Below, one piece after another: positions 1-11,040 of a stretch of DNA of 64,000 nt. Source of the DNA: Isoetes taiwanensis (taxonomy: Eukaryota > Streptophyta > Lycopodiopsida > Isoetales > Isoetaceae); the NCBI GenBank assembly GCA_021234155.1, contig JAJEKV010000020.1, positions 19,523,018 through 19,587,017 of the forward strand, given 5' to 3'. The notes below the pieces were generated by a model. The model did no database searches. It had not been told where the DNA came from and worked only from the letters and a program-made list of their open reading frames with translations. The first letter of the stretch is position 1. Each line of letters begins with the position of its first letter. The translations under genes were made by a program, and so were the position numbers.

Positions 1-1
1 A

Positions 2-694
2 TACAGGGAACTTGTTGGTTGTTTATTATTCGTATCAAACTGTACCAGGCCGGACATTGCTTTTACAGTCAGCCTACTGAGCAGGTTTTGCAACAATCCA
101 GGTTACCAGCACTGGATCGCAGCTAAGCGAGTTCTAAGGTATCTGAAACACACTCAGAATCATGGCCTTACGTATAACAGTAAAGATATGACATTAACTG
201 GATACGCTGATGCTGACTGGGGCAGTGATATAGACACAAGAAAATCAACTTCTGGATTCTGTCTGATGTTAGGTGGAGCAGCAGTGACTTGGAAAAGCAA
301 GAAGCAATCCAATGTAGCCATGTCCACAGCAGAGGCCGAATACAATTCAACCACTCTAGCAGCTAAAGAAATTGCCTGGATCAGAAGATTACTTGATGAA
401 CTCAAAATCTATCAGAAATTACCCACAGTTCTATATTCTGGTAGCTTAAGTTGTATTGCGATTACTCGTAATCCAGTTCTACATCAAAGAACAAAGCATA
501 TAGAATTGCACGTTCACTTCATTAGGGAGATGGTTGCAAAAGGAATAATCACAGTGGAATATATTTCAACACATGAGCAGGTGGCAGATGTTCTAACAAA
601 AGGGTTGTCTGAATTTAAATTCCAAAAGTTCAAGCACAGGTTGGGAATCTTAGGGACTGAGGATATGCAAGGAATTAGCATGGAAGGGGAATGA
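2..694 (+). pseudogene. Ty1/copia polyprotein C-terminus: end of RT and RNase H (5' end outside window)
   Basis: The frame is open from the window edge to the TGA at 692-694. It begins with the RT tail (YRELVGCLLF, then NCTRPDIAF) and the H-W...K..LRYLK segment typical of copia RT/RNase H junctions. The RNase H follows with ADADW (first Asp), STAEAEY (Glu) and a TKHIELHVHFIRE block, ending with the usual ADVLTKGL tail. The third catalytic Asp is normally in an LYCDNQS-like motif; here the same place reads LYSGSLS, so the Asp is lost. That loss suggests a decayed copy even though the frame is open. The family assignment is firm; the upstream gag, integrase and most of the RT lie outside the window. 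Confidence 0.9.
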
Positions 695-1310
695 AGAAAA
701 TCCATGCTAATTCAGTATATTGGTTCTTCTGTGAATGTCCCTGATTCATTTCTTATGCACTCAATCAGTGATGGGAATCAGGATGCACGATGTGAGCTTG
801 GTAATGGTATGTAAGCTGGGTAATGGTGAACCTAATGTGTACACTTGATATTATGATGTCTACCCTAGTTATGCAACTAGGGTTGTGAATTCTTATTTAG
901 GGACCATTGCATTTTATTGAGATGCAATTAACAGGGACTCGGCATCATGGTTCGACTAGTGGAGCCATACAAATATGGCAAGCTCCTTGGATGATGGAGA
1001 CTCCAGCCACGAGTCCCAAGTCGGCCGGAACCGAGCCTGATCGGCCGGGTCTGGCCCTATAAGAGATTGTACAAAGATGTAAATTGTAGAGGCATTGAGG
1101 AAGCTGCTCAGATAAGTGCAGGCTCGAGTTTTCGGAACCAACATATGTGAATAGTGTTTTATGCATTTTATTATGAACAGTGCTTTACATGGATAAGATC
1201 ATTGTCTAACAATCATTACTTTGGTTTTTGATTGCGTTATTGTGCATTGAAACTAGTATTCATTTGCAATACACTAAGAATCAGTTGAAAATATCTTTCA
1301 TACCAGACAA
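695..1310 (+). repeat. Probable 3' LTR of the copia element (edges approximate)
   Basis: This stretch directly follows the copia stop codon, after a purine-rich tract (about 684-695). It holds a CCTATAAGAG core-promoter-like motif near 1057-1066, placed as expected inside an LTR. No second LTR is in the window, so neither edge can be proved; the right edge near 1275-1310 is a guess. Confidence 0.4.
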
Positions 1311-2371
1311 CCAAGAAAAACTCTAACAAAAATGGCTGCAGACGATCTTGCTTGAATCACAATGCACGACAGATAAAAATATATTTGACGCTCAGGGTCC
1401 ATTGAAGTGGCTTTCTAAAAGCCATGGCACCAAATATAATGTTGCCAAAAATGCTTATCTATATCTATCATATCTTAATCTGAGATTTGGATCACTTAAA
1501 CTTTGGAGAAAGCGTCTGTCAGTTTGCATAATCCCTGGTCATTCTCTGGTGTGACCCATCTTTGAGCTCCATGTCTTTTACAGTTTTGACTCACAGAGAA
1601 GACACATACATAAAGACTCAACGAAAATCTGGCTTCAACGCCAGGAACAAGCACTTCATGGATTAGCTAAAGAGCCAAAGTTTTCAAGGGAAACGGAACA
1701 GAAGTCTGATGTAGAAGTAAATTCAAAGATAGGAAGAGAAACAAAGTCTGGGATTCGCGATTTTGAAACCCCGCAAAATCGAAAACATGGAGAGTGGAGG
1801 CTGCCTTCAAGAATGGAAATAAAAATCTACTGGGTGAATAAAGTGTGCACCGGATGAAGCTAGATTGAAGATGAACCGCGATGCTCTACCATGCTGTGCG
1901 AGGGCTTGTATGGTATTGGATAAAGCTGCTACTGCCTATTTCCACCATCGCCATTTTGAAGCAACGATCAAAATGATATAGAAGCCAGAAGAATATAAGC
2001 TGCAAAAAATCTCTATTCAAAGGAACAAAATGGAGGACCTAAAGCGAGAAACCTAAGAGTACCTGCAAATATGAGTATTAAGCTTTGGATATGGCTTCAG
2101 TTCCGGCAGACTTCTACCTCAAAGCTTTTCCCCTCTTTTCCAACAGTTTCGGACGGTTCCTATGAGCAGGCATTCATAATCTGCCATGGCGAGAATTAAC
2201 AAAAACATAGGCTAGTAGATAGATAATAATAGGATTTTAGCCTAGGAATCTGCAATAGATTCCTGCTTCGACCTAGCAACCCTAAAAAAAACCAGACCAG
2301 ACCCTTAATCCACACAACCCTAAAAAAAACCCTAAAACTAATGGGAGGATATTCACCACATGATTTGCCCC
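1311..2371. other. Unassigned stretch
   Basis: No recognisable gene. A 68-codon frame at 1348-1554 (+) matches no family I know. At about 2270-2340 the AACCCTAA motif recurs among A-runs; this resembles plant telo-box promoter motifs rather than telomeric repeat. Confidence 0.4.
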
Positions 2372-2518
2372 CTTTCCTAAAATCAACGGCTAACAAAAGG
2401 GTGCACTCTAGAAATACTATTTAGTACACCTGGATGAATACGGTTGCCAAATCATATGAAAACCTTAGAGAAAACAGTACAAAAACACAAAAAAAACCCC
2501 TGTTATAATGCTAGATAT
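2372..2518 (-). repeat. Left arm of a ~145-bp inverted repeat flanking a gypsy RT fragment
   Basis: The reverse complement of this stretch aligns with 4052-4200 over about 145 bp at roughly 75% identity by eye. Shared landmarks are an AACAGGGG-T-run-GTGTTTTT block, CTAAGGTTTTC, TGTACTA, CTAGAGTGCACC and TTGATTTTAG. The gypsy RT reading frame starts immediately at its inner edge (2519). This is either a terminal inverted repeat of a DNA transposon or two opposite insertions of one repeat. Confidence 0.65.
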
Positions 2519-4051
2519 TCAATGCAAGTGAGGAAAAACAGGTAAAAGAGGTAAAAGTGAATAAAAAAGGTCAAGATAGAGTTTTATATGTTGGGGATTT
2601 GTTCAAAGAAGATGATGAGTCTTTTGTCACTAAGTTTTTTGATGAATGGAAAGATGTGTTTGTTTGGGACTACAATGAACTGGTTGGTGTTGATAAAAGA
2701 GTGTGCGAGTTTGAAATAAAGATCAAGGAAAGCATGAAACCTGTTGTTCACAAGCTTAGGAGAATAAATGCATCTTTGCTTGGTTTAATCAAGGAAGAAT
2801 TATATAAAATGAAAGATGCTAGTGTGATCTCAGAGGCTATCTTGCATTGTACATGTTGAGAAGGAAAACAAAACTATAAGAATTTGCATTGACTATAGGG
2901 ATTTGAATAAGGCTACTATCAAAGATTGTTACCCTTTGCCTTTCTTGGAAGAAGTGTTGCATGCCGTTGCAGGAAAAGAGATCTATTCTTTCTTAGATGG
3001 CTTCTCAGGTTTTAATCAAATAAGCATTAAGGAGGAAGATCAGCCAAAGACCTCTTTTATTACACCATGGGGAACATTTGCAATGAGGAGAATGCCTTTT
3101 GGATTGATGAATGCATCAGCAACCTTCCAAAGAGCTATGGATACTATCTTCAAGGACATGCTTTCGACATCATTTCGTGTCTTTTTGGATGATCTCTGCT
3201 TAGGTACTTCTTTCAAAGACCACTTTGATTGTCTAACAAAATTATTTGCCTTATGCAGAAAAGGAGGTGTCAACCTAAATCCAAAGAAGTATGTCTTTTT
3301 ATGCTCAAGAGGAGACTTTCTGGGACATGAAGTGTCTACAAAAGGTATTCAGGTAGCAGAGAATAAAATTGAGGCTTGGAAGAAACTTGCTCCTCTTAAA
3401 ACACTTAAACAGGTAAAAAGTTTCTTGGGAATGACTAGCCTTTTGAGAATGTATGTTCCTCATTTCTCACACACCATAAGTCCAATCTCTAACCTCACAA
3501 AGGTTAGAAAATTCTCTAAGAATGAGAGCAAGCATATTTTGGTTGATTGGAATGAAATATGCCAAGAGTCCTTTGATACAATTATCAATGCTATCTGTCA
3601 TTCTATTCTGCTGAAACCTCCAGACTTAGAAAAGCCTTTTAAAGCTTACATTAGTGTCATAAAAAAGGCAATTGGTTTAGCATTACTCCAAGAGGATCAT
3701 GTTATCTCTTTTGCTAGTAAGATGTGGTCTGATACTGAACTAAGATATTCCAGGCTCGAGAAGAGTGCAGCTGCATTAATGATTTGGATAGATAGACAAG
3801 GTCATCTTTTGCAAAACAATCACACTCAAGTCTACATGAGGCAAAACCCTTTATCCCTCCTGTTTGCAAAAAAGCAGCCTAAGGCCAAATTATGTAGGTG
3901 GGCTTGTAAAATTCAAGCTTACAATATTACTGTCAAGCTGGTGAACTTAGTTGAAAATCCTAGTTCTTACTTATCTTATGCTTTATTTGAACACGAGAAT
4001 CAAGAGGGACTAAATGAGACTGATTATATTACTAACTTGATTGCTTTTCAT
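2519..4051 (+). pseudogene. Element A reverse transcriptase and degenerate RNase H
   Basis: Two open segments (2519-2859 and 2903-4069) are joined by a frameshift with a small deletion near 2840-2900. The first carries the pre-RT segment (YVGDLF, KDVFVWDY, KLRRINASL). The second holds the CIDYRDLNKATIK region, SFLDGFSGFNQI, FGLMNASATFQ and the active-site box FLDDL at about 3183. The RNase H after it reads AYISVIKKAIG where an Asp is expected, so its first catalytic residue is absent, as in element C. The real homology ends near 4051; the last codons before the TAA at 4067 come from the inserted repeat. Confidence 0.85.
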
Positions 4052-4200
4052 GAATATGTAGCAAAATAACAGGGGTTTTTTTTTGTGTTTTTATACGCTT
4101 TTCACTAAGGTTTTCCTATGATTTCGTGATGTATTCAAATGGATGTACTAATGCGTACATCTAGAGTGCACCATTTCTGAGCCATTTATTTTAGCCTTTT
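4052..4200 (+). repeat. Right arm of the inverted repeat
   Basis: This is the partner of 2372-2518 in inverted orientation. Its first 24 bases (4052-4075) also occur without mismatch at 61849-61872 and 62266-62289, where they start the two SINE-like units. That suggests the stretch is the terminus of a dispersed repeat. Confidence 0.65.
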
Positions 4201-4381
4201 TTGTTTCAATGGTCAACAACCAATGGCTCACAACAAAAGCCCTTTTTTGTGTGCGTGTGGTGCATAATGGGCACATGAAGGGCCATTGATTTTAGCCTTT
4301 TTTTTTCAATGGTCAACAACCAATGGCTCACAACAAAAGCCCTCTTTTTGTGTGTGTGGTGTATAATGGGCACATGAAGGG
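4182..4381 (+). repeat. 100-bp tandem duplication (2 copies)
   Basis: 4182-4281 and 4282-4381 are nearly identical. Each runs from a GCCATT(T/G)ATTTTAGCC start through CAATGGTCAACAACC to GGGCACATGAAGGG, differing mainly in T-run and TG-run lengths. The copy start resembles the outer end of the neighbouring inverted repeat. Confidence 0.85.
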
Positions 4382-5216
4382 CTTGAAGGGCGCATGTAGT
4401 GCAGTTTCCCCGTCGGCAACACATTTCTTATCATAACTTTTGATCCAGAGCTCTGTTTGAGATGATTTTTATTGCGTTGGAAAGCTCTCTCCGAGATCTT
4501 TTTGATAATGCATGATATGGATATATTTGGTTAAGTTATCTATGCTAAAACAGCAATTTTTCGGCCGGGTTTGGTAGGCTTTCACATTCTACCAGCTGAT
4601 TAATACAGGATTGCGCTATTGGATATTGTTTTATGACTCATTCCGAATGAAGCTTGCAAAAAATTACCATGCATTTTTAGATTTTGAGGCAGTTATTAAG
4701 CAAATTCCAAGGCTTCTAGATCCTTGTGCTAACAAGCAGAAAAGTTTCCCACTTTGGTTTCTCACCACAAGAATCCATGGAGGCCAAAGGCTGCTGTTAA
4801 ATTCCAGTTGAAAAATATTTGTGTATAGGTGTTGCAAACTTTATGACTTTCAGAATAATGGGATCAATCTGCTCTATCTTTATGGTAACTTTTATTTATG
4901 TTCTATTTGTTTTATTGTGATCAAATTCAAAAGCTACAGGTGATGAAAGCCTCAAATGAATTCTAGTTTTTTTCTGGTTTGAATTCTAAAATTTTTGTCA
5001 CATGCGGGGTCCTAAAGCCTCGAAGGGGCCAATTTTTTTTTTTTTGCAACACAAACCATTAACATCCAACATATAAAAATTAAATCCCCCAATACATAAC
5101 AACCAACACATAACAACCATTGACATTAACAACCAACACATAACTACCATTGACATTAATTAATACAACCATCGGGTCCAACACATTTAAATTAAAATCC
5201 CCCTTAAACCCCCTTT

Positions 5217-5481
5217 GGTTTGGGTGCATATTCATACAGGGGGTGACGTAGGGCAGCGAGAGCCCTTATAATTGTATTTTGCACGTACGAAATCAACACC
5301 ATATAGTATTTCGCTTGAAATCTTATAGTATTTTGCGAATCTTGTTATACAGTATAGCAAATTTTGTACTTGCATACCCCACAAACGAGGAACTTTATGT
5401 ACGGTGTAGATTAAGGAATAAGGGGTGAATATGCCTATCCAACAGCTCTCGTTGCCTGAAGTCACCCCTCGTGTGACATCA
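5217..5481. mobile_element. MITE-like element with imperfect terminal inverted repeats
   Basis: The left end has GGGGTGACGTAGGGCAGCGA followed by GAGC (about 5240-5263). The right end has GCTCTCGTTGCCTGAAGTCA followed by CCCC (5445-5468). These are imperfect inverted repeats of about 24 bp around some 180 bp without coding. The left flank TTGGGTGCATATTCATAC and the motif AATATGCCTATCCAACA near the right end both recur, inverted or direct, at 25441-25585, so this is a family. The gypsy frame of element A resumes right after it. Confidence 0.6.
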
Positions 5482-5727
5482 GAAACTATTTGGAGAACAA
5501 TGAGTTGCCAAAAGACATGAGTAGCAGTCAAGAAAGAAGATTTAAGGAGAAATGCGAGAAGTTCATATTGATTGGTGAAGTATTGTGCAAAGTTGACAAG
5601 GAAGGAGTGTTACTGAGATGTGTGGATCCTAGAGAAGCTAAAATGATCATTGAAGCTTGTCATGAAGGCATCTGTGGTGGACACTTTGATGCTGATACAA
5701 CTGCAAAGAAAATCTTAAGGTCAGGAT
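5482..5727 (+). pseudogene. Element A integrase N-terminal zinc-binding region
   Basis: The frame aligns with element C residues before its integrase core: SSQERRFKEKC, LCKVDKEGVLLRC, then HEGICGGHF and TAKKILRSG. The HHCC-type His residues are visible (H..G..GGH). The frame is cut at about 5728 by an insertion, and the CHKCQ half of the zinc finger lies beyond it at about 6260. Confidence 0.8.
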
Positions 5728-6216
5728 TGTCTTGCATTCCTCGGCTATGGAAGATGCTTTACACACAGTTCCAATGGTGTCGTCCTTAGCACCGTCAGCT
5801 GCAGCTATTACCACTCTCCCCGTTCTTGCTTCTGCTCCTCATGTTTCTGAGGTTGTTATGGCTGATGATCCTCATCTTTAGCGCGCTAAAGAGTCATGGC
5901 AACAGGTCAATTGGAAGAAGGCAGCGAGGAAGAATTCAGTTATGTCATCTCACGAGGCTATCCTGCCTCGTACTATTCAGTGGCATGATAACTTGATGTC
6001 TGTTGATGATCATCCCGATGTTGCAGAATATGTTGATTGTGATGAGGCCATTAAACGCCTTAAGGTGGCACGAGGAGTATGATTATGTACTGTGTTTGGG
6101 TGGTTTTGCTTAGTGGACCATCTCGTCCTCTAGGTTTTGAGTCCCATGTCACAGGTCCCTTGTATGCATCTTGATATTCCTTGATAATAGATTGTCGTCC
6201 TTCAAAGAAAAAATTT
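5728..6216. mobile_element. ~490-bp insertion in the element A integrase
   Basis: Alignment to element C shows foreign DNA between the LRSG and WPT codons of integrase. One + strand frame within it (starting near 5748) runs MEDALHTVPMVSSLAPSAAA and continues with small gaps to about 6080. It may be a retroelement ORF1 fragment, but I do not recognise it. No clear target duplication or poly(A) was found. Confidence 0.5.
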
Positions 6217-7222
6217 TTTGGCCTACCCTTTTTAAAGATTGCTATAATGTAATTAAGTGTTGTCACAAATGCCAAATTTTTGGCAAAAGGATATTGCAAC
6301 CAGCTCCCCTCACTGCCATAACTTCTCCAGGGCCATTTCAAACATGGGGACTTGATTTTATAGGTCCAATAGATCCCTCCTCATCAGTTCAACACCAATT
6401 TATCCTTGTGGCACAGATTATATCACCAAAAAATGGCAGTCCCATTTAGAGAAGCAAATGCATACACCACATCAAGATTTCTTCATGAGAATATTTGTGC
6501 TCGATTTGGGATCCCTTTTAAAATTGTCTCTAATAGGGGAAGTCATCTCATGAGCCAAACTATTGTCTTGTTGCTAGCTACTCTCAACGTCAAACACACC
6601 AAAAGCTCAGCATATTACCCTCAAGGTAATGGTCAAGCTGAGTCAACTAACAAGGTTTTGAAGTCAATCTGAAGAAAACTATTAGCATTTCCAAAAGAGA
6701 TTGGCATTTGAAGCTTCATGATGCATTATGGGCATATAGGACCACCATTAAAGCATCTACTAAACATATACCCTTTAGCCTAGTTTATGGCATAGAATCT
6801 GTGGTGCCAATCAAGCTTGAGCTTCCATCTCTTAGATTGGCCTATCAAATAAATTTAGAAATGGAAGATGCACTAAGAGAAAGATGTATAAGGTTGATGC
6901 AGTTGGAAGAACACAGGTATGAAGCTGAGAATGCAGTTCTGGTCAAGAAAGCCAAAGATATTGCAGCATTTAAAGCTGCTCACAAGCTCCAATGCACTCT
7001 CAAATCAGGTGAGCTGGTTCTAAAATAGAACAAGGCAAGGGAGGATGCAGCAACAAAATTTGAGAACCTTTGGGAAGGACCCTTTGAAGTAATTGGTAAG
7101 GCAGGGAAAGATTCCTATTGGTTGAGAGATGTACTTGATGACAGAGAGTTGTTAAAGCCCATCAATATCTTGCACTTGAAGAGGTACTGGCAACAACATG
7201 TTGCCTTAAGTTTATTTAGTTA
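6217..7222 (+). pseudogene. Element A integrase core and C-terminus
   Basis: The open segments are 6171-6449, 6406-6672 and 6708-7028, with the last segment reading to a stop at 7220-7222. The first catalytic Asp is present (WGLDFIGP). The second is replaced: SNRGSH stands where SDRGTH is normal, so Asp became Asn. The Glu is present in GNGQAESTNK. The C-terminal part ends with FENLWEGPFEV and LKRYW, matching element C. Frameshifts near 6405 and 6670 and a TAG near 7028 break it. Confidence 0.85.
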
Positions 7223-7989
7223 AAGGTTACTTAGAATTTGTAGGTAGGCTAGTTTAGTTTGTTTTTGGATTGACTATGATTGCAAAACTTAAAAAGTAAA
7301 AGAAGAAAAAGACAAAAAATAATACAGGAGTATTTAGGAAATAGTTTGTGTTTTCAAATTGAGGTACTTCCTTAGATAGAACTTTTATATTCGAGGTTTC
7401 CACTACTGAGACTGATGCAAGAACAGGGAGATTCATGCAGGTGTCAGCTTGTTCAAAGCTCAAAGCAAGTATTCTTATTGCTTAAGTTCTGATTTCCATG
7501 CAGGTGCATCTGAATTTGCAGTCATACATCTCATATTCACACACTTTCCTCCATATCTCTTCATAACTATAATTGCTGCCATCCCCACCATAACAGCAGC
7601 TCATTGTGCTAATATATATGTTGTCACATGCAGGTGCATTCTTATTCATTCATTCTACAATAATCTGTTCAAGAGTTGCCCCTGATCCATTTAAAACACT
7701 TCAGATCAATGATTTCCCATTAAATCCACTAGACAGCTGTCATATTTCCATCCAACAGTTCATTTTTTATATTAACAATCACACTTGTCATGCAGGTTCA
7801 CCTGTTTTCTACATTCACAATCACATACATATCATCTTGATCACTTGCCAACACCCTCTTCTTTTAATCCATTGCAGGTTCATTAGGCTGTCAAACATAC
7901 CTCCATATTGCAGCTGGTAGGAATTCTACTCTGATCTTATGCAAAAACAAGAGGTTGGGGGATCAGCCTGTTCTTTTTGTTTGGCATGA
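7223..7989 (+). other. Element A 3' non-coding region with repeated GCAGGT motifs
   Basis: No gene. The motif (T)GCAGGTGCA/TTCA recurs at about 7438, 7500, 7631, 7793 and 7875. Element C has related GCAGGAGCACCC and ACAGGTGCACCC motifs in the same place before its LTR, so this is a shared lineage feature. The final TTTTTGTTTGGC before 7990 matches the bases just before the element C LTR. Confidence 0.6.
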
Positions 7990-8460
7990 TGCTGCCATGC
8001 TATGGCAGCATATAAGAGCAAGACACATTTTGATTTACTGATGCTTATACATTGATTTGAGCACAGATATACAAGCATTATTGATTTGAAGAGAACACAT
8101 CCCTACAGATCATGAAATGGATACTTGAAGACCAAGGTGAAGACATTCATGAAAGATCACACAAACATGCCATGAAAGGTGATTCAAGCAAGGCAACCTT
8201 GAAGTTTGGATGACCCCTTTAGTGTTCTTGGTATGTGATATTTCCATTGGTTCTTGGCATGACTATCTCTTATAATCCTCATCTGAAGCCTTCCATCTCC
8301 TTTTCCATGAAAACATACCCATATGACCTCAAATTCCATGCGTAGCTTTTATTTCCTAGAGCAAATTGGCCTAGGGGATTTTTTTTCTAGTCAAAACTTC
8401 TCCCCCATACATCATTAATACCTCACACACCCACTACACCATCACCATCTTGTAAGAGCA
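7990..8460 (+). repeat. Element A 3' LTR, degenerate, right edge unknown
   Basis: It begins with a perfect hairpin at 7990-8010: stem TGCTGCCAT, loop GCT, stem ATGGCAGCA. Element C LTRs begin with a different sequence but the same hairpin shape, and the upstream TTTGTTTGGC context is shared. After about 8020 similarity to the element C LTR is weak. The right edge is lost before the tandem array at 8580. Confidence 0.6.
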
Positions 8461-8579
8461 AAAAATTTCATTTGATTTGGCCACATCCATGGTCTGGGGT
8501 CAAATTCTATCACTAGAAGTCAAAACGGAGAGAGAAAGTGCAAAATTCCTAAGGGAAGCAACAAAAGACAAAGATTTGT

Positions 8580-9134
8580 GATATGGTCTATGGGGTATGG
8601 GATAAAGCGTGGAAAGATTGGGGCCCATTGGATAACGATTTCCTTGAAGGATCCACCTTTTTGGTGTGTTGGTTATAATCACTAGAGGTGCTAGTGCGTA
8701 ACAAATTGGTATCAGAGCCAAGGTTCAATTCCTCGTGGCAACATTGGTGTGTTCCACATGCTCGAGGGCAAGCATCTCGAGGAGGGGGAGGAATTGATAT
8801 GGTCTGTGGGGTATGGGATAAAGCCTGGAAAGGTTGGGGCCCATTGGATAACTATTTCCTTGAAGGATCTGCCCTTTTGGTTTGTTGGTTATCACTAGAG
8901 GTGCTAGTGCTTAACAATTTTGTATCAGAGCCAAGGTTCAATTCCTCGTGGCAACATAGGGGAAGCCGAGGAGGGGGAGGAATTGATATGGTCTGTGGGG
9001 TATGGGATAAAGCCTGGAAAGGTCCTCGTGGCAACATTGGTGTGTTTCACATCTTGAGGGGAAGCCGAGGAGGGGGAGGAATTGATATGGTCTGTGGGGT
9101 ATGGGATAAAGCCTGGAAAGGTTGGGGCCCATTG
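8580..9134 (+). repeat. Tandem array (4 units, some deleted) of a copia LTR end plus primer-binding site
   Basis: Units start at 8580, 8796, 8985 and 9084 with GATATGGTCTRTGGGGTATG. Full units are about 190-215 bp; the third has an internal deletion and the fourth is cut at about 9134. Unit 1 contains AACAAATTGGTATCAGAGCC at about 8700-8719. That holds TGGTATCAGAGC, the classic plant copia primer-binding site for initiator-Met tRNA, right after an AACA LTR-end-like sequence. Unit 2 has a mutated site (TGTATCAGAGCC). The array therefore probably arose by tandem duplication of an LTR/leader junction. Confidence 0.8.
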
Positions 9135-10117
9135 TGATTGTCACACCAGTACACAGTGCAGATGCAAAATTTTGAAAATGGAACAAGCGATTGTATCTAG
9201 AATAGACAACAATGCACTAGCTACGTGTTGTCGTAGCCCCTTCAGTAAGAAGTCACATTTGATTTCATCCTGCATACAAATTGTTCCAAGCTAACCCAGT
9301 TCCAAAAGGAACGATTCCGCCAAATGGGATTCCATCCCCTTCTGCTCAACTTTTTAATTCCGGCTATACCAAACTCCTGCACAAGTCCGCCATAACCGGA
9401 AGCTTTCAACTGCTTTTAGATCATCCTTGCACGTTTAACAACTATAAGAAACCACATAACGAAAGGCAATAGCTTTTTCCTTGAGCTTCAAAAAATATAT
9501 TGTTTGTTAAGGCATTTAACTCAAGCAGTAAAGAGAAGCTTCAATATGCATGTGAGGTTAAAAAGAATAGTGTGCTCCCATGGAAAATCATTGGCTGCTA
9601 AATTACATGATCTAGACCATTTTAAGATTGAAGATCTGAAGGTAAGTCAGTCACAAAGTGGACAAACGCTTGATCTGTTTGTTGAAGGTTCTCGTAAGCT
9701 AAATGTGGAAAAAGTTGTATTTTCATAACAAAAATTTGCAAAGCAGGATATACGATGGCTGATGCAGAAAGCAACATAGCGAGGGCTGGCACGAGTGCAA
9801 TTGTTTTTTATATAGCACTAATTGGACCACCATGCCAAAGGTTACACCTCTTTGCCACTGTTACATATTAAACCTTATCAGAACATGGTTATCACGTTGT
9901 TGATGCTACATTGAGATAAAACATTATAGCAACAACTTTAGAGTAAAGCTAGAAAGTCGAGCATTGGCATTCTTAAGATCCTAAAGTTGGACTTCTTACA
10001 AGATTTTATAAATGACACATTGCTACAAGTTACAAGATGTAGCTGCCAACAAGTAAATCAGAAGCTTATGCTGCTATTAGAAACTATTAAGTTCAAGTAC
10101 AAAGATATCATAGTTGT
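9135..10117. other. Unassigned stretch
   Basis: No gene recognised. A 74-codon frame at 9504-9728 (+) is the longest and matches no family I know. Confidence 0.3.
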
Positions 10118-10740
10118 TTTTCTTTTTTTTTAAAGGACGTCAAACTTTATTGAAACTCCAAGCCAAAAGCCAAATACAAATGCACAGGCGGGAATAAAGT
10201 CTCAGAGTATAATCATGATCTGCTGAGTAGAACCACCAGTCTATGCATAAGACAATACGCTCAAACGGAACTCAATATCAACTGTCACTTGGCAGGAGCA
10301 AGTGAAGAGTAATAATAGGCCTTAGCAATTCTAGCTTGGGCGTCCGGAGGACAGAGGAATATCCAAACTTTGAAAGACACACAATCTTCTGTGCTTCCAA
10401 ATGGACCACAATAACCATCCTGATGCTAAATAAAATGTTTGGCTCTGCAACTTATTCCAAATATCTGGTAAATAGCCAGGAGCATTTGCGGACTTGTCAA
10501 TGTTACATGAAAAAGAGAATGCAGCCAAAACCAAATAGGCTGGAGATGATCACATAAAAAGAAACAATACTCAATAGTCTCGTCCCTTTGCTTGCACAAT
10601 GGGCAGAATGCTGACACTTGAGGATCGAATCTGTGGACAAGCACATTCACACGAGGGCATCTGTGAAGAATCTGCCACCAAAATACAACCACCTTAGGAT
10701 GAAGTAGTTTATCCCAAACCCAAGTCCACATACGACTCCA
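10118..10740 (-). mobile_element. LINE (non-LTR retrotransposon) 3' end, minus strand
   Basis: Read on the minus strand from 10731 there is a zf-RVT (zinc-binding in reverse transcriptase) domain: WDKLLHPKVVVFWWQILHRC, then CPLCKQRDETIEY and CFFLCDH, a Cys/His pattern typical of plant LINE C-termini. A frameshift near 10430-10530 leads to a second segment (WLLWSIWKHRR). The T-rich run at 10119-10132 is the poly(A) tail on the minus strand, giving the 3' end. The 5' part is missing. Confidence 0.8.
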
Positions 10741-11040
10741 ACTAGGAGGTGGGAGTTATTTCGCCATGCAACTCTTAAGAAAGTTCATAAAAACATTATT
10801 ATAGAGGCTAAAAAATTTAAGAATTTCATATATAAGGATAAATAAATTCAAGAATATCATATATTTCGATTAAAAAATTCATAGTCTAAGGACTTTTAAA
10901 GATTTTTAAGGAATTTAAGGATTTTAAAGAGTTCTAACGTATTTTATATGAAATATATTTTTAAAGATTTTTTCCAAAATTTTTAAAAATCTTAAAAAAA
11001 TCTTAAAAAATGTTTTGATTTTGACGTACTTAACAACATT
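10741..11040. other. AT-rich low-complexity stretch
   Basis: No gene. Repeated short motifs of the AAGAATTT/TTAAAGATTTT kind dominate 10790-11030. Confidence 0.6.

Larger units (their letters stand above)
4052..5481 (+). mobile_element. Insertion inside element A (compound repeat)
   Basis: This block separates the RT/RNase H part of element A from its integrase. It starts with the right arm of the inverted repeat (4052-4200), continues with a 100-bp tandem duplication (4182-4381), then unassigned sequence (4382-5090) with a GGCCGGG motif near 4562. A 30-bp tandem duplication lies at about 5098-5158, and a MITE-like unit (5217-5481) closes it. It encodes no recognisable protein; a 66-codon frame at 4611-4811 matches nothing known to me. 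It is probably more than one insertion event. Confidence 0.6.
2519..7222 (+). mobile_element. Element A: degenerate Ty3/gypsy element, 5'-truncated, with two internal insertions
   Basis: Three coding blocks are colinear with element C (42573-52847): RT/RNase H at 2519-4051, the integrase zinc-binding region at 5482-5727, and the integrase core plus C-terminus at 6217-7222. The gaps 4052-5481 and 5728-6216 are insertions, because the protein alignment with element C resumes almost without loss across each. Gag, protease and the 5' LTR are missing. Stops and frameshifts near 2840-2900, 6405, 6670 and 7028 show it is dead. A 3' LTR start is recognisable at 7990. Confidence 0.85.

Noticed and set aside
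2265-2345. Clustered ACCCTAA motifs as an interstitial telomere
   Set aside because: Only a few irregular copies, not a 7-bp tandem series; more like telo-box promoter motifs or chance in A-rich sequence.
8688-9137. 149-codon ORF with repeats of GGGGIDMVCGVWDKAWKG
   Set aside because: It is a chance open frame through the tandem copia-leader array and has no start context or family.
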